From Cronobacter sakazakii (lineage in GTDB: Bacteria > Pseudomonadota > Gammaproteobacteria > Enterobacterales > Enterobacteriaceae), in assembly GCF_000982825.1 (NCBI RefSeq), contig NZ_CP011047.1:868001-932000 (forward strand): a stretch of 64,000 nt of DNA, given 5' to 3'. The notes under the pieces were generated by a model. The model was given only the letters and a program-made list of their open reading frames with translations. It was not told the origin of the DNA and did no database searches. Numbering within the stretch: the stretch's first letter is position 1; each line of letters opens with the position of its first letter. Shown piece after piece: positions 27,901 through 35,691 of the stretch. Made by a program: the position numbers and the translations under genes.

Positions 27901-29524
27901 TGCCGTCCGCGTCGGTCACGTCAGTCAACTGGCCGTGTTCGTTATAACCGTAAGTCACCAGCAGGCGGCGCTCGCCGTTGCATACCTGATGCACGCTGGC
28001 GAGTCGGCCATGCGTTTTCTCATACGCGAGTTCGACATCCAGCGCTTCGTTGTCGCCGGAAATCCGCACCAGCCTGCCGTGTTCATCCCAGCTGTAGTAC
28101 TGGCAGTTCTCGTGACGATCGTAGATGCGGAACAGCCGCCACTCGCCCGGACGCGTCGGGTCCGGTTCGTAGACGTGGTATTCGCCGCTCGTCATCTGGA
28201 GCATCAGCGTGCCGCTGACGGTGTAATAGAGCGTGACGCCGTCTTCGAGATAATCCACCACGTCGCCGGGGGTCAGCTCGCCGAAGCCCAGCTCGCGGCC
28301 CGACATATCGCGCCAGATAAACTGATTGTTCTCAAGGCGGAAAAAGCGGGTCTCAAACGGCAGGAGCCAGCCGGTGCCGAGCATACCGGTCGCCAGATTG
28401 CGGCTGTTGTAGACACGCTGCCAGATGAGCGGAATGCGATCTTCCAGCGTGAAATCGCGGTCTTCGCCGCCCGCGAGAATTTTCGCGCCGCTGGCGATAT
28501 CCACCGGGTGCTGCGTCTGGCGCGCCTCGCTGCCCACTTTGCCTGCCTGAATCAGCCCGAATGTCGTCAGGCCCATGCCGAGATCGGCGGCAAACTGGCA
28601 GCAAAAGGTTTTCATGATCTGGCGGCTGAAGAGTGTCTTCAGCATCCCTTTGCTGAGGTTGCGGATAATCGCCGGGCCAAGGCTGCCGATGGTGTTGCCA
28701 ATAAGCCGCGCCCAGAAATTCTTACCGCTGCGGATATCGCGCACCACGATGCTTTCGCCGCCGATGCGCACGCGCGTGTTTTCTTTAACTTTGACTTTGG
28801 CTTCGCAGGTGCTGCGATCGCCGTTGCGGCTCGCGGGCTGGCCATTGATCAGCACTTTTTTCGAGCCTTCCGCCAGGTAGTTGGTGCCGGTCACCGTATG
28901 GCCTTTGGTGCACACCACGATATCGCCCGGCGCCGCCTTAGCGTACGGGCTGGCACCCGCCACGACGGGTTGCGTGAAGTTATCCCAAACGCTGCCCGCG
29001 AATTTTTTTACTCCATCCCAGCCGCTGCTGGCGATGGCGCTTGCTCCTGCCGCCAGGTTATCCAGCGGGTGCAGGGTAAACTGCGCCACTTCGAGAATGG
29101 CAACCGCGGTGCCTATCGCAAATGCCTTCGCCTGATCGCCAAAGCTCTCTTGCGGGATGGGCGTATTGAGATAGTTGTGATCAACCGTGCCCGCCGCGCG
29201 CGCGGCGGCTTTTTCCATAATGCGTACGTTGTGAGAGCCTGTCTTGATAATCGCATCCGGCGGGCCGAGCCAGCCGAAGAAATCCAGCACAGCATCGACG
29301 CCTTGCCCCACCAGATCGCCGGCGTCCTCTGCAACACCCGTGGTGAATACGGCCGCAATCAGTACAACGCCCGCAACCGTACCCAGCCCCGTGCCCATCA
29401 TCGCCGAACCCGCCGTTATGGCGGCAAGACAGATAGCCCCCTCCACCGCGCCACTGACGACATCGGCGAGCAGAGAGCTGTGGATGAGCGGATCATCTAT
29501 ACGGGCAGCTAACAGTTCGGACAC
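24941..29524 (-). CDS. T6SS Rhs effector 1 with PAAR-like domain and putative SHH nuclease tip
   Basis: This 1527-residue polymorphic toxin starts at a GTG 2 bp after the EagR gene. It has a prePAAR motif (AARIDDPLIHSS), a hydrophobic pair at about 22-65, a second hydrophobic stretch near 132-165, a PAAR-like domain at about 198-265, then the DUF6531/YD-repeat shell and the core end motif WVDPWGL. The last 136 residues (from about 1392) form the variable toxin tip, with QSHHGLQQEW at about 1419-1428 resembling the SHH class of HNH/EndoVII nucleases. That activity is an inference. The tip is AT-rich compared with the GC-rich shell, a sign of cassette replacement. The EagR, VgrG1 and SUKH neighbours support delivery by T6SS. 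Confidence 0.9.
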   Translation of the reverse strand: MSELLAARIDDPLIHSSLLADVVSGAVEGAICLAAITAGSAMMGTGLGTVAGVVLIAAVFTTGVAEDAGDLVGQGVDAVLDFFGWLGPPDAIIKTGSHNVRIMEKAAARAAGTVDHNYLNTPIPQESFGDQAKAFAIGTAVAILEVAQFTLHPLDNLAAGASAIASSGWDGVKKFAGSVWDNFTQPVVAGASPYAKAAPGDIVVCTKGHTVTGTNYLAEGSKKVLINGQPASRNGDRSTCEAKVKVKENTRVRIGGESIVVRDIRSGKNFWARLIGNTIGSLGPAIIRNLSKGMLKTLFSRQIMKTFCCQFAADLGMGLTTFGLIQAGKVGSEARQTQHPVDIASGAKILAGGEDRDFTLEDRIPLIWQRVYNSRNLATGMLGTGWLLPFETRFFRLENNQFIWRDMSGRELGFGELTPGDVVDYLEDGVTLYYTVSGTLMLQMTSGEYHVYEPDPTRPGEWRLFRIYDRHENCQYYSWDEHGRLVRISGDNEALDVELAYEKTHGRLASVHQVCNGERRLLVTYGYNEHGQLTDVTDADGIVTRRFGWDRASDMMGWHSYATNLSVHYQWQPAADAPNWRVCSYQVLDDQDNVLERWRIDADEAKRCATVSCDAGFSTRHCWDFLYRITEYTDRHGGVWRYEWADYAELLTAATTPDGSRWVYGHDEHGNLTEVRDPLGNSTFTTWHPVFAFPVKEVLPDGATWQYEYNPRGDVVSLTDPKGGVTRFEWNEQGDLVQQTDALNNTHRFWWNERGQLVRDEDCSGNQSQRLYDDAGRPLSASDAEGNTDRWTLTAAGRLRTWRRADGRETHYEYDNAGLLCGQDDDGLRERKVTRNARGQVVSAADPAGHLTRLRYDRFGRLTTLVNPNRESWRFEYDAAGRLTGQRDYAGRLTEYRHDALGRVTEVIRHPLPGSADAPLVTAFEYDVLGRLTARETAEHRTEYRHSTLSLEIRRATRAEWRQALLEEREPEWDAVLVFTRNAAGELVSEENHGGKFEYGYDALGNLSSTTFPDGRELATLRYGTGHLLEMQLRHGGAMHTLAAYGRDRLHREISRSQGVLSQETRYDAAGRVTQRTVLDARRELVFERRYRWDRTDQIVQQIHTDTTPATPGEKYSQYLWGYDAAGQVTKAVEPQKEERFFWDPAGNRTEEHRNPVWHNLLLRLDGLKLDYDGFGRLTRRQDKRGVVQQFSYDDEQRIKEITFTGHAEFKKVEYRYDPLGRRTHKILWRYGEKDPETIRFDWQGLQLAGEQSDREPDHYVQYVYTEGSYEPLARIDSVFDDCEIYWYHTELNGLPERVTDADGQTVWRGQFSTWGETERELSVPQWQVPQNLRFQGQYLDRESGLHYNLFRYYDPVAGRYTQMDPIGLAGGLNTYSYVGDPLTWVDPWGLEPCIHFNKTHKDSLPKPKGMGPNGGRLQSHHGLQQEWAINNLSQYGYNPKLAPTVTIETGKGLPHTIISNAQNARRDLRVAQGQGKWSSSLQDELNNIVTDFRDAGFKDDVIKKILDQQYKMLDKLNVPYNKVDVL
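24944..25351 (-). other. Rhs1 variable C-terminal toxin domain
   Basis: This is the 136-codon segment after the WVDPWGL core motif. It is AT-rich and ends at the rhs1 stop. The SHH motif followed by a helical C-terminus suggests an HNH/EndoVII-fold DNase. No other hallmark could be fixed by eye. Confidence 0.6.
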
Positions 29525-29526
29525 GC

Positions 29527-29958
29527 TTACGCTCCCTCTCCAGGCGTAAATTCCAGACCCGCTTTAATGGATTCCCATACCGCCAGCGCGTCGTCATCAA
29601 ACGGCGCGGTGCGGCTCATCGCCATTACCAGCAGGTGATCGTCAAGCATGGTGGTGGCGAGCTGTTCATAAACCGTCACGCCGTGGTTTTCAAAACGCAT
29701 GGCGACTTCCCGCGCGGGCCTGCCGCCCACCTGCGTATCAGTGACTTCATCACCCGTGAACTTTTTCATGTCACGTTTGATTTTGGCGACCTGGCTTTTC
29801 AGGTAAGTCTCTTCTTCGCCAGGCTTGACGTCCCAGGCGCGCGTCAGCACCAGGGAGGCACCCGCTTTCGGCAGTGACAATATCGTCATGCTGCGATCCT
29901 GCACGGCTTCCGGCAGCGTCAGCGTCCCTTCTGATAACGTATATTTCACCTGGCTCAT
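29527..29958 (-). CDS. eagR: EagR-type chaperone (DUF1795/DcrB-like)
   Basis: The 143-residue protein belongs to the DUF1795 family used as Eag chaperones, which shield the hydrophobic N-terminal segments of PAAR-Rhs effectors before loading on VgrG. Visible features are the start YTLSEGTLTLPEAVQDRSMTILSLP and the C-terminal MAMSRTAPFDDDALAVWESIKAGLEF. It is coupled to vgrG1 by a 4-bp overlap and ends 2 bp before rhs1, the usual vgrG-eag-rhs order. Confidence 0.85.
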   Translation of the reverse strand: MSQVKYTLSEGTLTLPEAVQDRSMTILSLPKAGASLVLTRAWDVKPGEEETYLKSQVAKIKRDMKKFTGDEVTDTQVGGRPAREVAMRFENHGVTVYEQLATTMLDDHLLVMAMSRTAPFDDDALAVWESIKAGLEFTPGEGA

Positions 29959-31895
29959 GCCTGTCCCTCTCCGTCGGAATTAAATGTTTTTGCCACTTCG
30001 TTCTGGATATCCCCGGGCGTCGGCGCGACATTTGACGCTTTGTCCGGTTCATTCTTAAGGTTCAGATCGAGCGTGCCGCCGGTATTGATTTGCCCTGTGC
30101 CGCTGGCGTTGATCGCGAATTTTGTACAGTAGAGATTGACCTCGCCGTTCGCGCTCATTTCCAGCACCGAATCGCCCGTGACGAGGCGAATGCCAGTCGC
30201 GGAAGAAACGGTCACCGTGCCCTGGCCCTTGATGTCGTACTGCCCCCCGACCAGCTCATTGCGGCTCATCTGAATGGCGTGTTCCTGCTTGCCTTCAACC
30301 TTGCCGGTGTAGTCCTGCTTTACAGAAAGTATCCGCGAGCCGCCGACGCTGTGGGTTTCATCTTTTTTCACTTTGGTATCAAGGTTGCGCTCGGCCTGCA
30401 GCCACACCTGCTCCTCGCCCGCCTTGTCCTCAAAGCGCAGCGCGTTGGCATTATCCGGCGAGCCGTCCTTCGAGCGGCTTAAAAAGCCCATCTGCGTGGC
30501 CGCGGCAGGCAGCGCCCACGGCGGCATGCTGGCTTCGTTGTAGACGCGGCCGGTAATCAGCGGGCGGTCCGGGTCGCCGTTGATGAAGTCCACCACCACT
30601 TCGTCGCCCACGCGCGGTATCTGTACACCACCGAAGCCCTGGCCTGCCCACGCGCTGGAGACACGCACCCAGCTTGAACTGGTGTCGTCACCCTTGCCGA
30701 GACGGTCCCAGTGGAATTTCACCTTCACCCGGCCATATTTATCCGTCCAGATGCTCTCGCCCTGCGGGCCGACCACCTTCGCCGTCTGCGGGCCGTAGGT
30801 GCGCGGCCACGGCGTTTTCTGCGCCGGGCGGTACGGTACATCCGCCGGTATCACCTCGAAGCGGATTTCATGCAGGGTGTTGCTGTCCGGGCCGCTGGCG
30901 TAGCGGTTCTCCTCGAAGCGGTAGTGGGCGATGGTGGTGAGGTACTCGCCGTTATCGCCGAAGAACGGCGCGTTGCGCAGCACAAAGGTGTGGCCGGGTG
31001 CGATGCCGAGCGCGGTCGCGGTGCCCTGCGTCTGGCGGTGCTCCACCTGCCAGCGCTCCTGGCGGATGCGGGCGTAGAACTCCCCGTGGCCGTGCTCCAC
31101 AAAACGGCCCGGCCAGTCGTAAACGTCAATGCTCCCCGGCTGCGGCGACAGCGGGTTCTGCCGCGCCTGGAACAGCCAGGCGTTCGGCTTGCGGAAGTCA
31201 TAGTCGTCGAGGCTGTAGATGCCCGGCGTCACGCTGTCCTCCAGCGCCCACTGGCTGATGCCCTCTTCGTCAGTGCTGCCACCGGACGGCGTGACGTGAT
31301 ACGGAATGGTCTCGTAGCCGGGGAATGGCTCGTACTGGCCCGGTGCATCCGTCAGCACCAGCGTGTGGCGGTCCTGCTCGTGGCGGAAGTGGTAGGCGAT
31401 GCCCTCCAGCTCCAGCAGGCGGCTGATGAAATCGAGGCTGCTCTCCTGGTACTGCACGCAGTATTCCCAGACGCGGTAGCTGCCCGACAGCCGCTCTTCC
31501 ATGTTCACCCGGCTTTCGCCCAGCAGCGTTTTCACTATCTGCGGCACCGTCTGCCCCTGGAAGATGCGCAGGTTGCGGTCGCGCTGCATCGGCCACAGGT
31601 CCGGCTCCACCGTCAGCTCATAGGCCGCGTAGCGGGTGCCGGAAAGCTCCACCGCGCTCACCGCCACGCGGGTCACCTTGCCGTTAAGATAGCGCGGCGT
31701 CATCAGCGCCTGGGTCGGGATGGTCACCGTCACCGGCTGGCCCAGCAGCGCGCTGCGGTCAGCGCGCGCGTCGGTGCCGAGCAGCGTCAGGGTGAACATG
31801 AACGGCTCCGACAGCGCCTCGCGCCCGGAGAGTTTCCAGAAAAGCAGCCCCTCGACCGGGAGCTGAACGGTGATTCGGTTGAGCATAACTTCCAT
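29955..31895 (-). CDS. vgrG: T6SS spike protein VgrG1
   Basis: VgrG trimers form the puncturing tip of the T6SS and carry effectors. The 646-residue protein has the gp27-like N-terminal part (MLNRITVQLPVEGLLFWKLSGRE), the gp5-like OB segment (DKYGRVKVKFHWDR, GFGGVQIPRVGDEVVVDFINGDPDRP) and a short beta-helix tail. Residues to about 500 are the same as in VgrG2, but the C-terminus is different and shorter. A second ATG three codons in gives MLNRITVQ and could be the true start. It leads the vgrG-eagR-rhs1-immunity unit. Confidence 0.95.
   Translation of the reverse strand: MEVMLNRITVQLPVEGLLFWKLSGREALSEPFMFTLTLLGTDARADRSALLGQPVTVTIPTQALMTPRYLNGKVTRVAVSAVELSGTRYAAYELTVEPDLWPMQRDRNLRIFQGQTVPQIVKTLLGESRVNMEERLSGSYRVWEYCVQYQESSLDFISRLLELEGIAYHFRHEQDRHTLVLTDAPGQYEPFPGYETIPYHVTPSGGSTDEEGISQWALEDSVTPGIYSLDDYDFRKPNAWLFQARQNPLSPQPGSIDVYDWPGRFVEHGHGEFYARIRQERWQVEHRQTQGTATALGIAPGHTFVLRNAPFFGDNGEYLTTIAHYRFEENRYASGPDSNTLHEIRFEVIPADVPYRPAQKTPWPRTYGPQTAKVVGPQGESIWTDKYGRVKVKFHWDRLGKGDDTSSSWVRVSSAWAGQGFGGVQIPRVGDEVVVDFINGDPDRPLITGRVYNEASMPPWALPAAATQMGFLSRSKDGSPDNANALRFEDKAGEEQVWLQAERNLDTKVKKDETHSVGGSRILSVKQDYTGKVEGKQEHAIQMSRNELVGGQYDIKGQGTVTVSSATGIRLVTGDSVLEMSANGEVNLYCTKFAINASGTGQINTGGTLDLNLKNEPDKASNVAPTPGDIQNEVAKTFNSDGEGQA
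30421..31886 (-). repeat. Duplicated vgrG 5' segment, copy 1
   Basis: This stretch reads the same as 44915-46380 at a constant offset of 14494 bp, in the same orientation, wherever the two were compared. Differences begin just below 30421 and at the first codons. Such long identity points to recent duplication or gene conversion. Confidence 0.9.
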
Positions 31896-32586
31896 CCCTA
31901 TGTGTATATGCGGTGCATACCAGAGCCGGAGACATCCACCTGGCTATGCCCGTAAATCACAGCACAGCAGCAAATGACGCATACCTTTCAGGCTTCTGGC
32001 CGCGCAGCAGACACTCTGCCAGAAACACTTTGCAGTTTTAGTTAATTTCATATTGCAGGCGACATGAAATTTCATAATACGGCTACCGCTGCCATAGCCT
32101 CGATCGAGGTTAAGCCATATCAGGAAATGTCAGGTAACGAAGCGGTAAAAAAGACGCTATACAAACGCCACGCGCTTGCTGTGCAAATATACCAATAAGT
32201 GACTCATCGAAAAACCGCCATTATTCTGAATATACAGACTAATCTGATTCCACTGGCTGTAAGGATTGATGGTTGGGATAAATTCTGGCGACTCGCGCAC
32301 TATTTTTATGGAGAGCGTCACTAATAACGCGCTGAAATATTCATGAAAGAAAGAGAATTTTCTTTTACTTACCGCGCTGAGAAAGGCTTTTTATATGAAA
32401 GGATAATATTTAGCTTAGGGGAACCACTAATTATGGTGGGTAGGGTAAATAACGGATTATTTACCCCGGCGTGCAAGAGGTTTTCTGCGAGATTCTGGAT
32501 GATAGAGGCTGTTGCGGGTGTGGTGGTGGGCTCAGCGGCGAGCGCGGTGCGTCGTGCCGGCATCATCACTCAGGCCGCGCCGGGCA
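31896..32586. other. 691-bp gap upstream of vgrG1
   Basis: No convincing gene was found. The part near 31896 probably holds the vgrG1 promoter. A perfect hairpin is present at 32443-32466. A plus-strand reading of 86 codons (32343-32603) and a minus-strand one of 66 codons (32369-32569) overlap here, but neither has recognised similarity or a convincing ribosome binding site. The region could be degraded gene remains. Confidence 0.5.
32443..32466. terminator. Perfect hairpin after the exported orphan genes
   Basis: GGGTAAATAA and TTATTTACCC form a perfect 10-bp stem with loop CGGA. It lies 121 bp beyond the stop of the 32587-33105 gene. There is no T run, so it may be a Rho-assisted terminator or a relic of a small mobile element. 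Confidence 0.45.
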
Positions 32587-33105
32587 TTACTTATCCCGGC
32601 TAATAATGACGTTACTCAGGCAATCCGGCGTTTTCTCACTAAAGCTGAACGTGACTGCCTCGCCAGACGCACCGGAAGGCGTGGTGTAGCTGGTCACTTC
32701 GTTTTGCGAATGACCGCGCGGGGTGTCGGTTATCGTCAATACGGGGTAATGCTGTTTGATGTCGTTAAGCGTCAGGCACCGCCCCTGCCAGTGAGAGATA
32801 AACAGCAGCGTTTTCTCCTGCAGATCTCTGCTCAGCCGTAATTCAATGTCGGTCAGTTTCCCTGACGCAGTAAACGCGACATCTCCCGCCCGGTAAAAAT
32901 TGATGTACTCGTTCTGAGAATCCAGTTGGAATGTTAAAGGCGCATGGTTAAGCGTGGCGACGTTGATATCCGCTAAGGATGACCGCATCGTACTAATAAA
33001 CTGCCAGAGGCTGGCAGAGGATGTACTGGCTGAAGCGCCGCAAATTATTAACATCGTTATTAACGCAGCGGTAATGACCTTTCCGGTATGGCGAATGAAA
33101 ATCAT
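32587..33105 (-). CDS. Hypothetical exported protein
   Basis: I do not recognise this 172-residue protein. It starts with a typical signal peptide (MIFIRHTGKVITAALITMLIICGASASTSSA), so it is probably periplasmic. The mature part contains ISHWQGRCLTLNDIKQHYP and a conserved-looking cysteine pair (CLTLND, DCLSN). AAGGAT sits 5 bp before the ATG. It is the last gene of the immunity-like run upstream of vgrG1, so it may be an orphan immunity protein against a periplasm-acting effector. Confidence 0.7.
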   Translation of the reverse strand: MIFIRHTGKVITAALITMLIICGASASTSSASLWQFISTMRSSLADINVATLNHAPLTFQLDSQNEYINFYRAGDVAFTASGKLTDIELRLSRDLQEKTLLFISHWQGRCLTLNDIKQHYPVLTITDTPRGHSQNEVTSYTTPSGASGEAVTFSFSEKTPDCLSNVIISRDK

Positions 33106-33205
33106 ATTATCCTTAATGTCTGACGTTGGGGTTTCATTTATTCACTATGAATCATCTTATTAATGTCGGACAGGCAACAGATAGCGGTTTATCAGTGTAA
33201 TACTG

Positions 33206-33640
33206 TTACCTGGATTGTATACCATCATGGTTACGAGTCAGGGTAAATGTTTGCGGCGCATAATAGCCACCTTTTACAGGAACCTTGATGAGCCGCCACG
33301 TCATCCTGTCGCCTTCAACCTCAAGAAACGCCCGCCCGTTAACGCCGCCAAAAGTAGAATCAAACGCCACATCGGCCCGGTTGCCCGTACTGGTACCGCG
33401 CAAATTCGTCTCCCCAGGCGCGGCGCAGTCGATACGGTTGCCGCGCTGCGTGATGTAACAGTAAGTGCCGTTTATCATCTGCGCGCTTTGCTTCAGGTCC
33501 AGCGTTAGCACAGATCCTGCCGCATTCTCGCCTTCCCACTGGCCGGAAAACCTTTCATCGGCGAAAGCACTCAGGCTACAAAGAGCCAGAAAAAGTAAGA
33601 GCTTCTTGGGATGAAGCAGCATGAGCGTTAAAGGCATCAT
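33206..33640 (-). CDS. Hypothetical exported small beta-rich protein
   Basis: The 144-residue product from ATG 33640 (AAGGA 6 bp upstream) has a signal peptide (MLLHPKKLLLFLALCSLSAFA) and a mature part of beta-strand character: ERFSGQWEGENAAGSVLTLDLKQ, NGTYCYITQRGNRIDCAAPGE, MTWRLIKVP. A longer reading begins at a GTG at 33658. I do not recognise a family with certainty. It lies among orphan immunity candidates and a periplasmic immunity role is possible. Confidence 0.65.
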   Translation of the reverse strand: MMPLTLMLLHPKKLLLFLALCSLSAFADERFSGQWEGENAAGSVLTLDLKQSAQMINGTYCYITQRGNRIDCAAPGETNLRGTSTGNRADVAFDSTFGGVNGRAFLEVEGDRMTWRLIKVPVKGGYYAPQTFTLTRNHDGIQSR

Positions 33641-33763
33641 ATCAGTCCTTGAATGCACGGTATGGCAGGGATGTGGTTTTTATTTGATAATAATACGCAC
33701 TTATTTATAATCATTTTTTTATTTGAAGATATGGAACCATTTAGCATTTACAGTAAAATTACT

Positions 33764-34234
33764 TTATTCATTTCTAATAGGAAACTTAGTAATAACATCA
33801 ATATAGTAAACACCATTCATTTCATAATAATCCAGACTTATTGATTGTCTTAAATCCATTGAAATAAATAGTACATCATTTAATATTTCATTATCAAAAT
33901 GGAAATCTTCATTCAATTCTTGTAGCGAAGGGACAGTAAACGCGCCACAATAAATCCAGTCTTCATCCAGAAAAACATAATGTGGGCCGAGAATTTTCTT
34001 TAGCTCCAATATATAAGGCTTCAAATCTTTTATATCTAATTTCTTTTTAGTTTTTCTCGTATCAAATGCATTAGATTTAGAAAGTATATTATCTGTTGTC
34101 TCCAAATCTAAAAAAGTCAAACAATCCGGTTCCATTTTAAAAAGGGAGGCTATTTTAATTTTATACGATTCGTAAATTATTTTACCCCTTGCTTTCCTGT
34201 ACAATAACTCTTTTTTATACTGAGTGGCATTCAT
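33764..34234 (-). CDS. Hypothetical AT-rich protein, candidate orphan immunity
   Basis: The start at ATG 34234 is preceded by AAGG and gives 156 residues (MNATQYKKELLYRKARGKIIYESYKIKIAS). A reading from 34291 would add 19 residues. The protein is lysine-rich with no signal peptide and ends with a strand-rich half (HYVFLDEDWIYCGAFTVPSLQ, SISLDYYEMNGVYYIDVITKFP). The DNA is far more AT-rich than the rhs and tss genes, suggesting recent acquisition. No family was recognised. The position between rhs remnants and other small genes suggests an orphan immunity gene. Confidence 0.6.
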   Translation of the reverse strand: MNATQYKKELLYRKARGKIIYESYKIKIASLFKMEPDCLTFLDLETTDNILSKSNAFDTRKTKKKLDIKDLKPYILELKKILGPHYVFLDEDWIYCGAFTVPSLQELNEDFHFDNEILNDVLFISMDLRQSISLDYYEMNGVYYIDVITKFPIRNE

Positions 34235-34335
34235 GCCTTTCACCTTGTTAAAGAATTGCCCTGGCGCAAGAAATGTAATTCGTTGTCGCAATATATTATT
34301 GCAAAATAAATTACATATTACGATAATTCATACTA

Positions 34336-34791
34336 TTAATGATTAAAATATTTTATATTTATAAGTGCTTTACACTGTTTTATTCTTTCGGTATCTATGC
34401 CCGCATGCTGAAGACAAACGTCTTCATAATCAAGTATTCCCTCCTTCATCTTTTCTTTTAAAAAGCGATCAATAGCTGCGAAAGATACCTCTGAAGGAAT
34501 ATCCAGACTGAATAATGGTGAAGTGATAGCTGAATTGGTAAACCCACCTAAAAGTTGTAATGCATAAATGACATCATTTTTCTGATGTTTAACATTCATA
34601 TAGATACTCATAGTAGAGTGCCCGTTATTTTTTAAAATACTACTTACGACAAACTCATCTTTTTTTTGAAAGGCTAAAACATCCCCTTTACTTACACCAT
34701 ATACATAAAATGGAATATTATTTAACTCGTAATCACCTTCGTTATTTATTTTTAACCATACAGATTCATAATCTGACTGGTGGATAATCAT
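34336..34791 (-). CDS. DUF4265-like protein, candidate orphan immunity
   Basis: The 151-residue protein resembles the DUF4265 family: it opens with ESVWLKINNEGDYELNNIPFYVYGVSKGDVLAF and has NNGHSTMSIYM, the typical valine-tryptophan start, IPF-x-x-YGVS-x-GD turn and GHST motif. Members are often found beside polymorphic toxins and act in the cytoplasm, although the function is not established. It lies immediately downstream of an rhs remnant, which may be what is left of its toxin gene. Confidence 0.65.
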   Translation of the reverse strand: MIIHQSDYESVWLKINNEGDYELNNIPFYVYGVSKGDVLAFQKKDEFVVSSILKNNGHSTMSIYMNVKHQKNDVIYALQLLGGFTNSAITSPLFSLDIPSEVSFAAIDRFLKEKMKEGILDYEDVCLQHAGIDTERIKQCKALINIKYFNH

Positions 34792-34856
34792 CCTCGTCTT
34801 GGTACAGATGGAGTGTAGCTTTTATATATTCAACATTAATCATTAAAATAATTCTG

Positions 34857-35072
34857 TCAGATCTTTGCGTAATGCACGATTTCGCCCCTACGGAGACAGC
34901 TTTGCGCCAGCGGCGCGAACCTGTCGTCTTCGTAAATCCACAGGTGGCTGCGCCCGCCGCCTGACTCGCTCAGCAGGCGGTTGCCGTCCCACACAAAGGT
35001 CGTCACGCCAAACGCGTCATAATCAGATTTTGTGTGCTGTTCTGTGCCGTTGTCGCTCAAAAGGTCATTATT
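34857..35072 (-). pseudogene. Internally deleted Rhs core remnant
   Basis: The minus strand encodes DAFGVTTFVWDGNRLLSES and LWIYEDDRFAPLAQ, nearly identical to a stretch of Rhs2. It is preceded by LLSDNG, which in Rhs2 lies about 80 residues further upstream, joined here through a short patch resembling AEQRTTYGYDAFG. The fragment is therefore a core with internal deletions and no toxin tip. It marks an earlier rhs gene in this array. Confidence 0.75.
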
Positions 35073-35083
35073 ATATTATTAAT

Positions 35084-35581
35084 TTACTTCGAATAATAAT
35101 ACGCTACTACATCCATATTACTTTCTGAGTTTTTAACCGCATCCTCAAAAACATCATAAAACCAACGAAAATGAGTGTCTATTATAGTAATATTCTGTAA
35201 ATCACTTTCACCCCAGCCTTTAAAATATTCAATCACGGCTTCTATTGGGGCATAGTAAACTAACGATTTCCTTTTATGAAATTGCATATCCTCAGGAAAG
35301 TATTGAGGCATAAAATAAACAATCTTATTTTTCACTCCCTGATGTAAATTTATAAAGTCTTTTACTGCAAGCTGGTTATCTAGTATATGAAAACGAGTCC
35401 ATATTGGTCTTAGAGTATGAAACCAAAAAAATCTCTTCTCAGTTTTTCTTTTCAAATTAACGTCATACCGTTGCTTTCTTTCTATTTTTTCCTTGGCGAA
35501 TTTATAAATATAGCATTTAATCACTCTAATTCCACACTCGTCATCCATAAGAGTACCAGGGTAAGCGATCATGTCATCCAT
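35084..35581 (-). CDS. Hypothetical AT-rich protein, candidate orphan immunity
   Basis: From ATG 35581 (AAGG 6 bp upstream) this gene encodes 165 residues beginning MDDMIAYPGTLMDDECGIRVIKCYIYKFAKEK. A longer reading would need a TTG at 35596. The protein is rich in aromatic residues (RFFWFHTLRPIWTRFHI, HFRWFYDVFED), has no signal peptide and no recognised family. It lies between the probable Rhs2 immunity gene and an rhs remnant, in strongly AT-rich DNA. A role as orphan immunity protein is inferred from position only. Confidence 0.6.
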   Translation of the reverse strand: MDDMIAYPGTLMDDECGIRVIKCYIYKFAKEKIERKQRYDVNLKRKTEKRFFWFHTLRPIWTRFHILDNQLAVKDFINLHQGVKNKIVYFMPQYFPEDMQFHKRKSLVYYAPIEAVIEYFKGWGESDLQNITIIDTHFRWFYDVFEDAVKNSESNMDVVAYYYSK

Positions 35582-35691
35582 ATAAAACCTTACCAATACT
35601 TTTTGACTAGCTTATACGTTATAAGCTCAGAAAGAACAAATGCATGATTAGTGCACTAATAAGTTAGAGCACCTCTTTTAAAGCTCTATGA

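Noticed and set aside
25850..29512. Plus-strand open reading of 1220 codons opposite rhs1
   Set aside because: It is the antisense of the GC-rich rhs1 shell. The translation is Arg/Ala/Val/His-rich with no domain, which is usual when the complementary strand of biased codons lacks stops.
32343..32603. Possible 86-codon gene on the plus strand in the vgrG1 upstream gap
   Set aside because: No recognised similarity, weak start context, and overlap with another equally short minus-strand reading. Kept only as part of the gap description.
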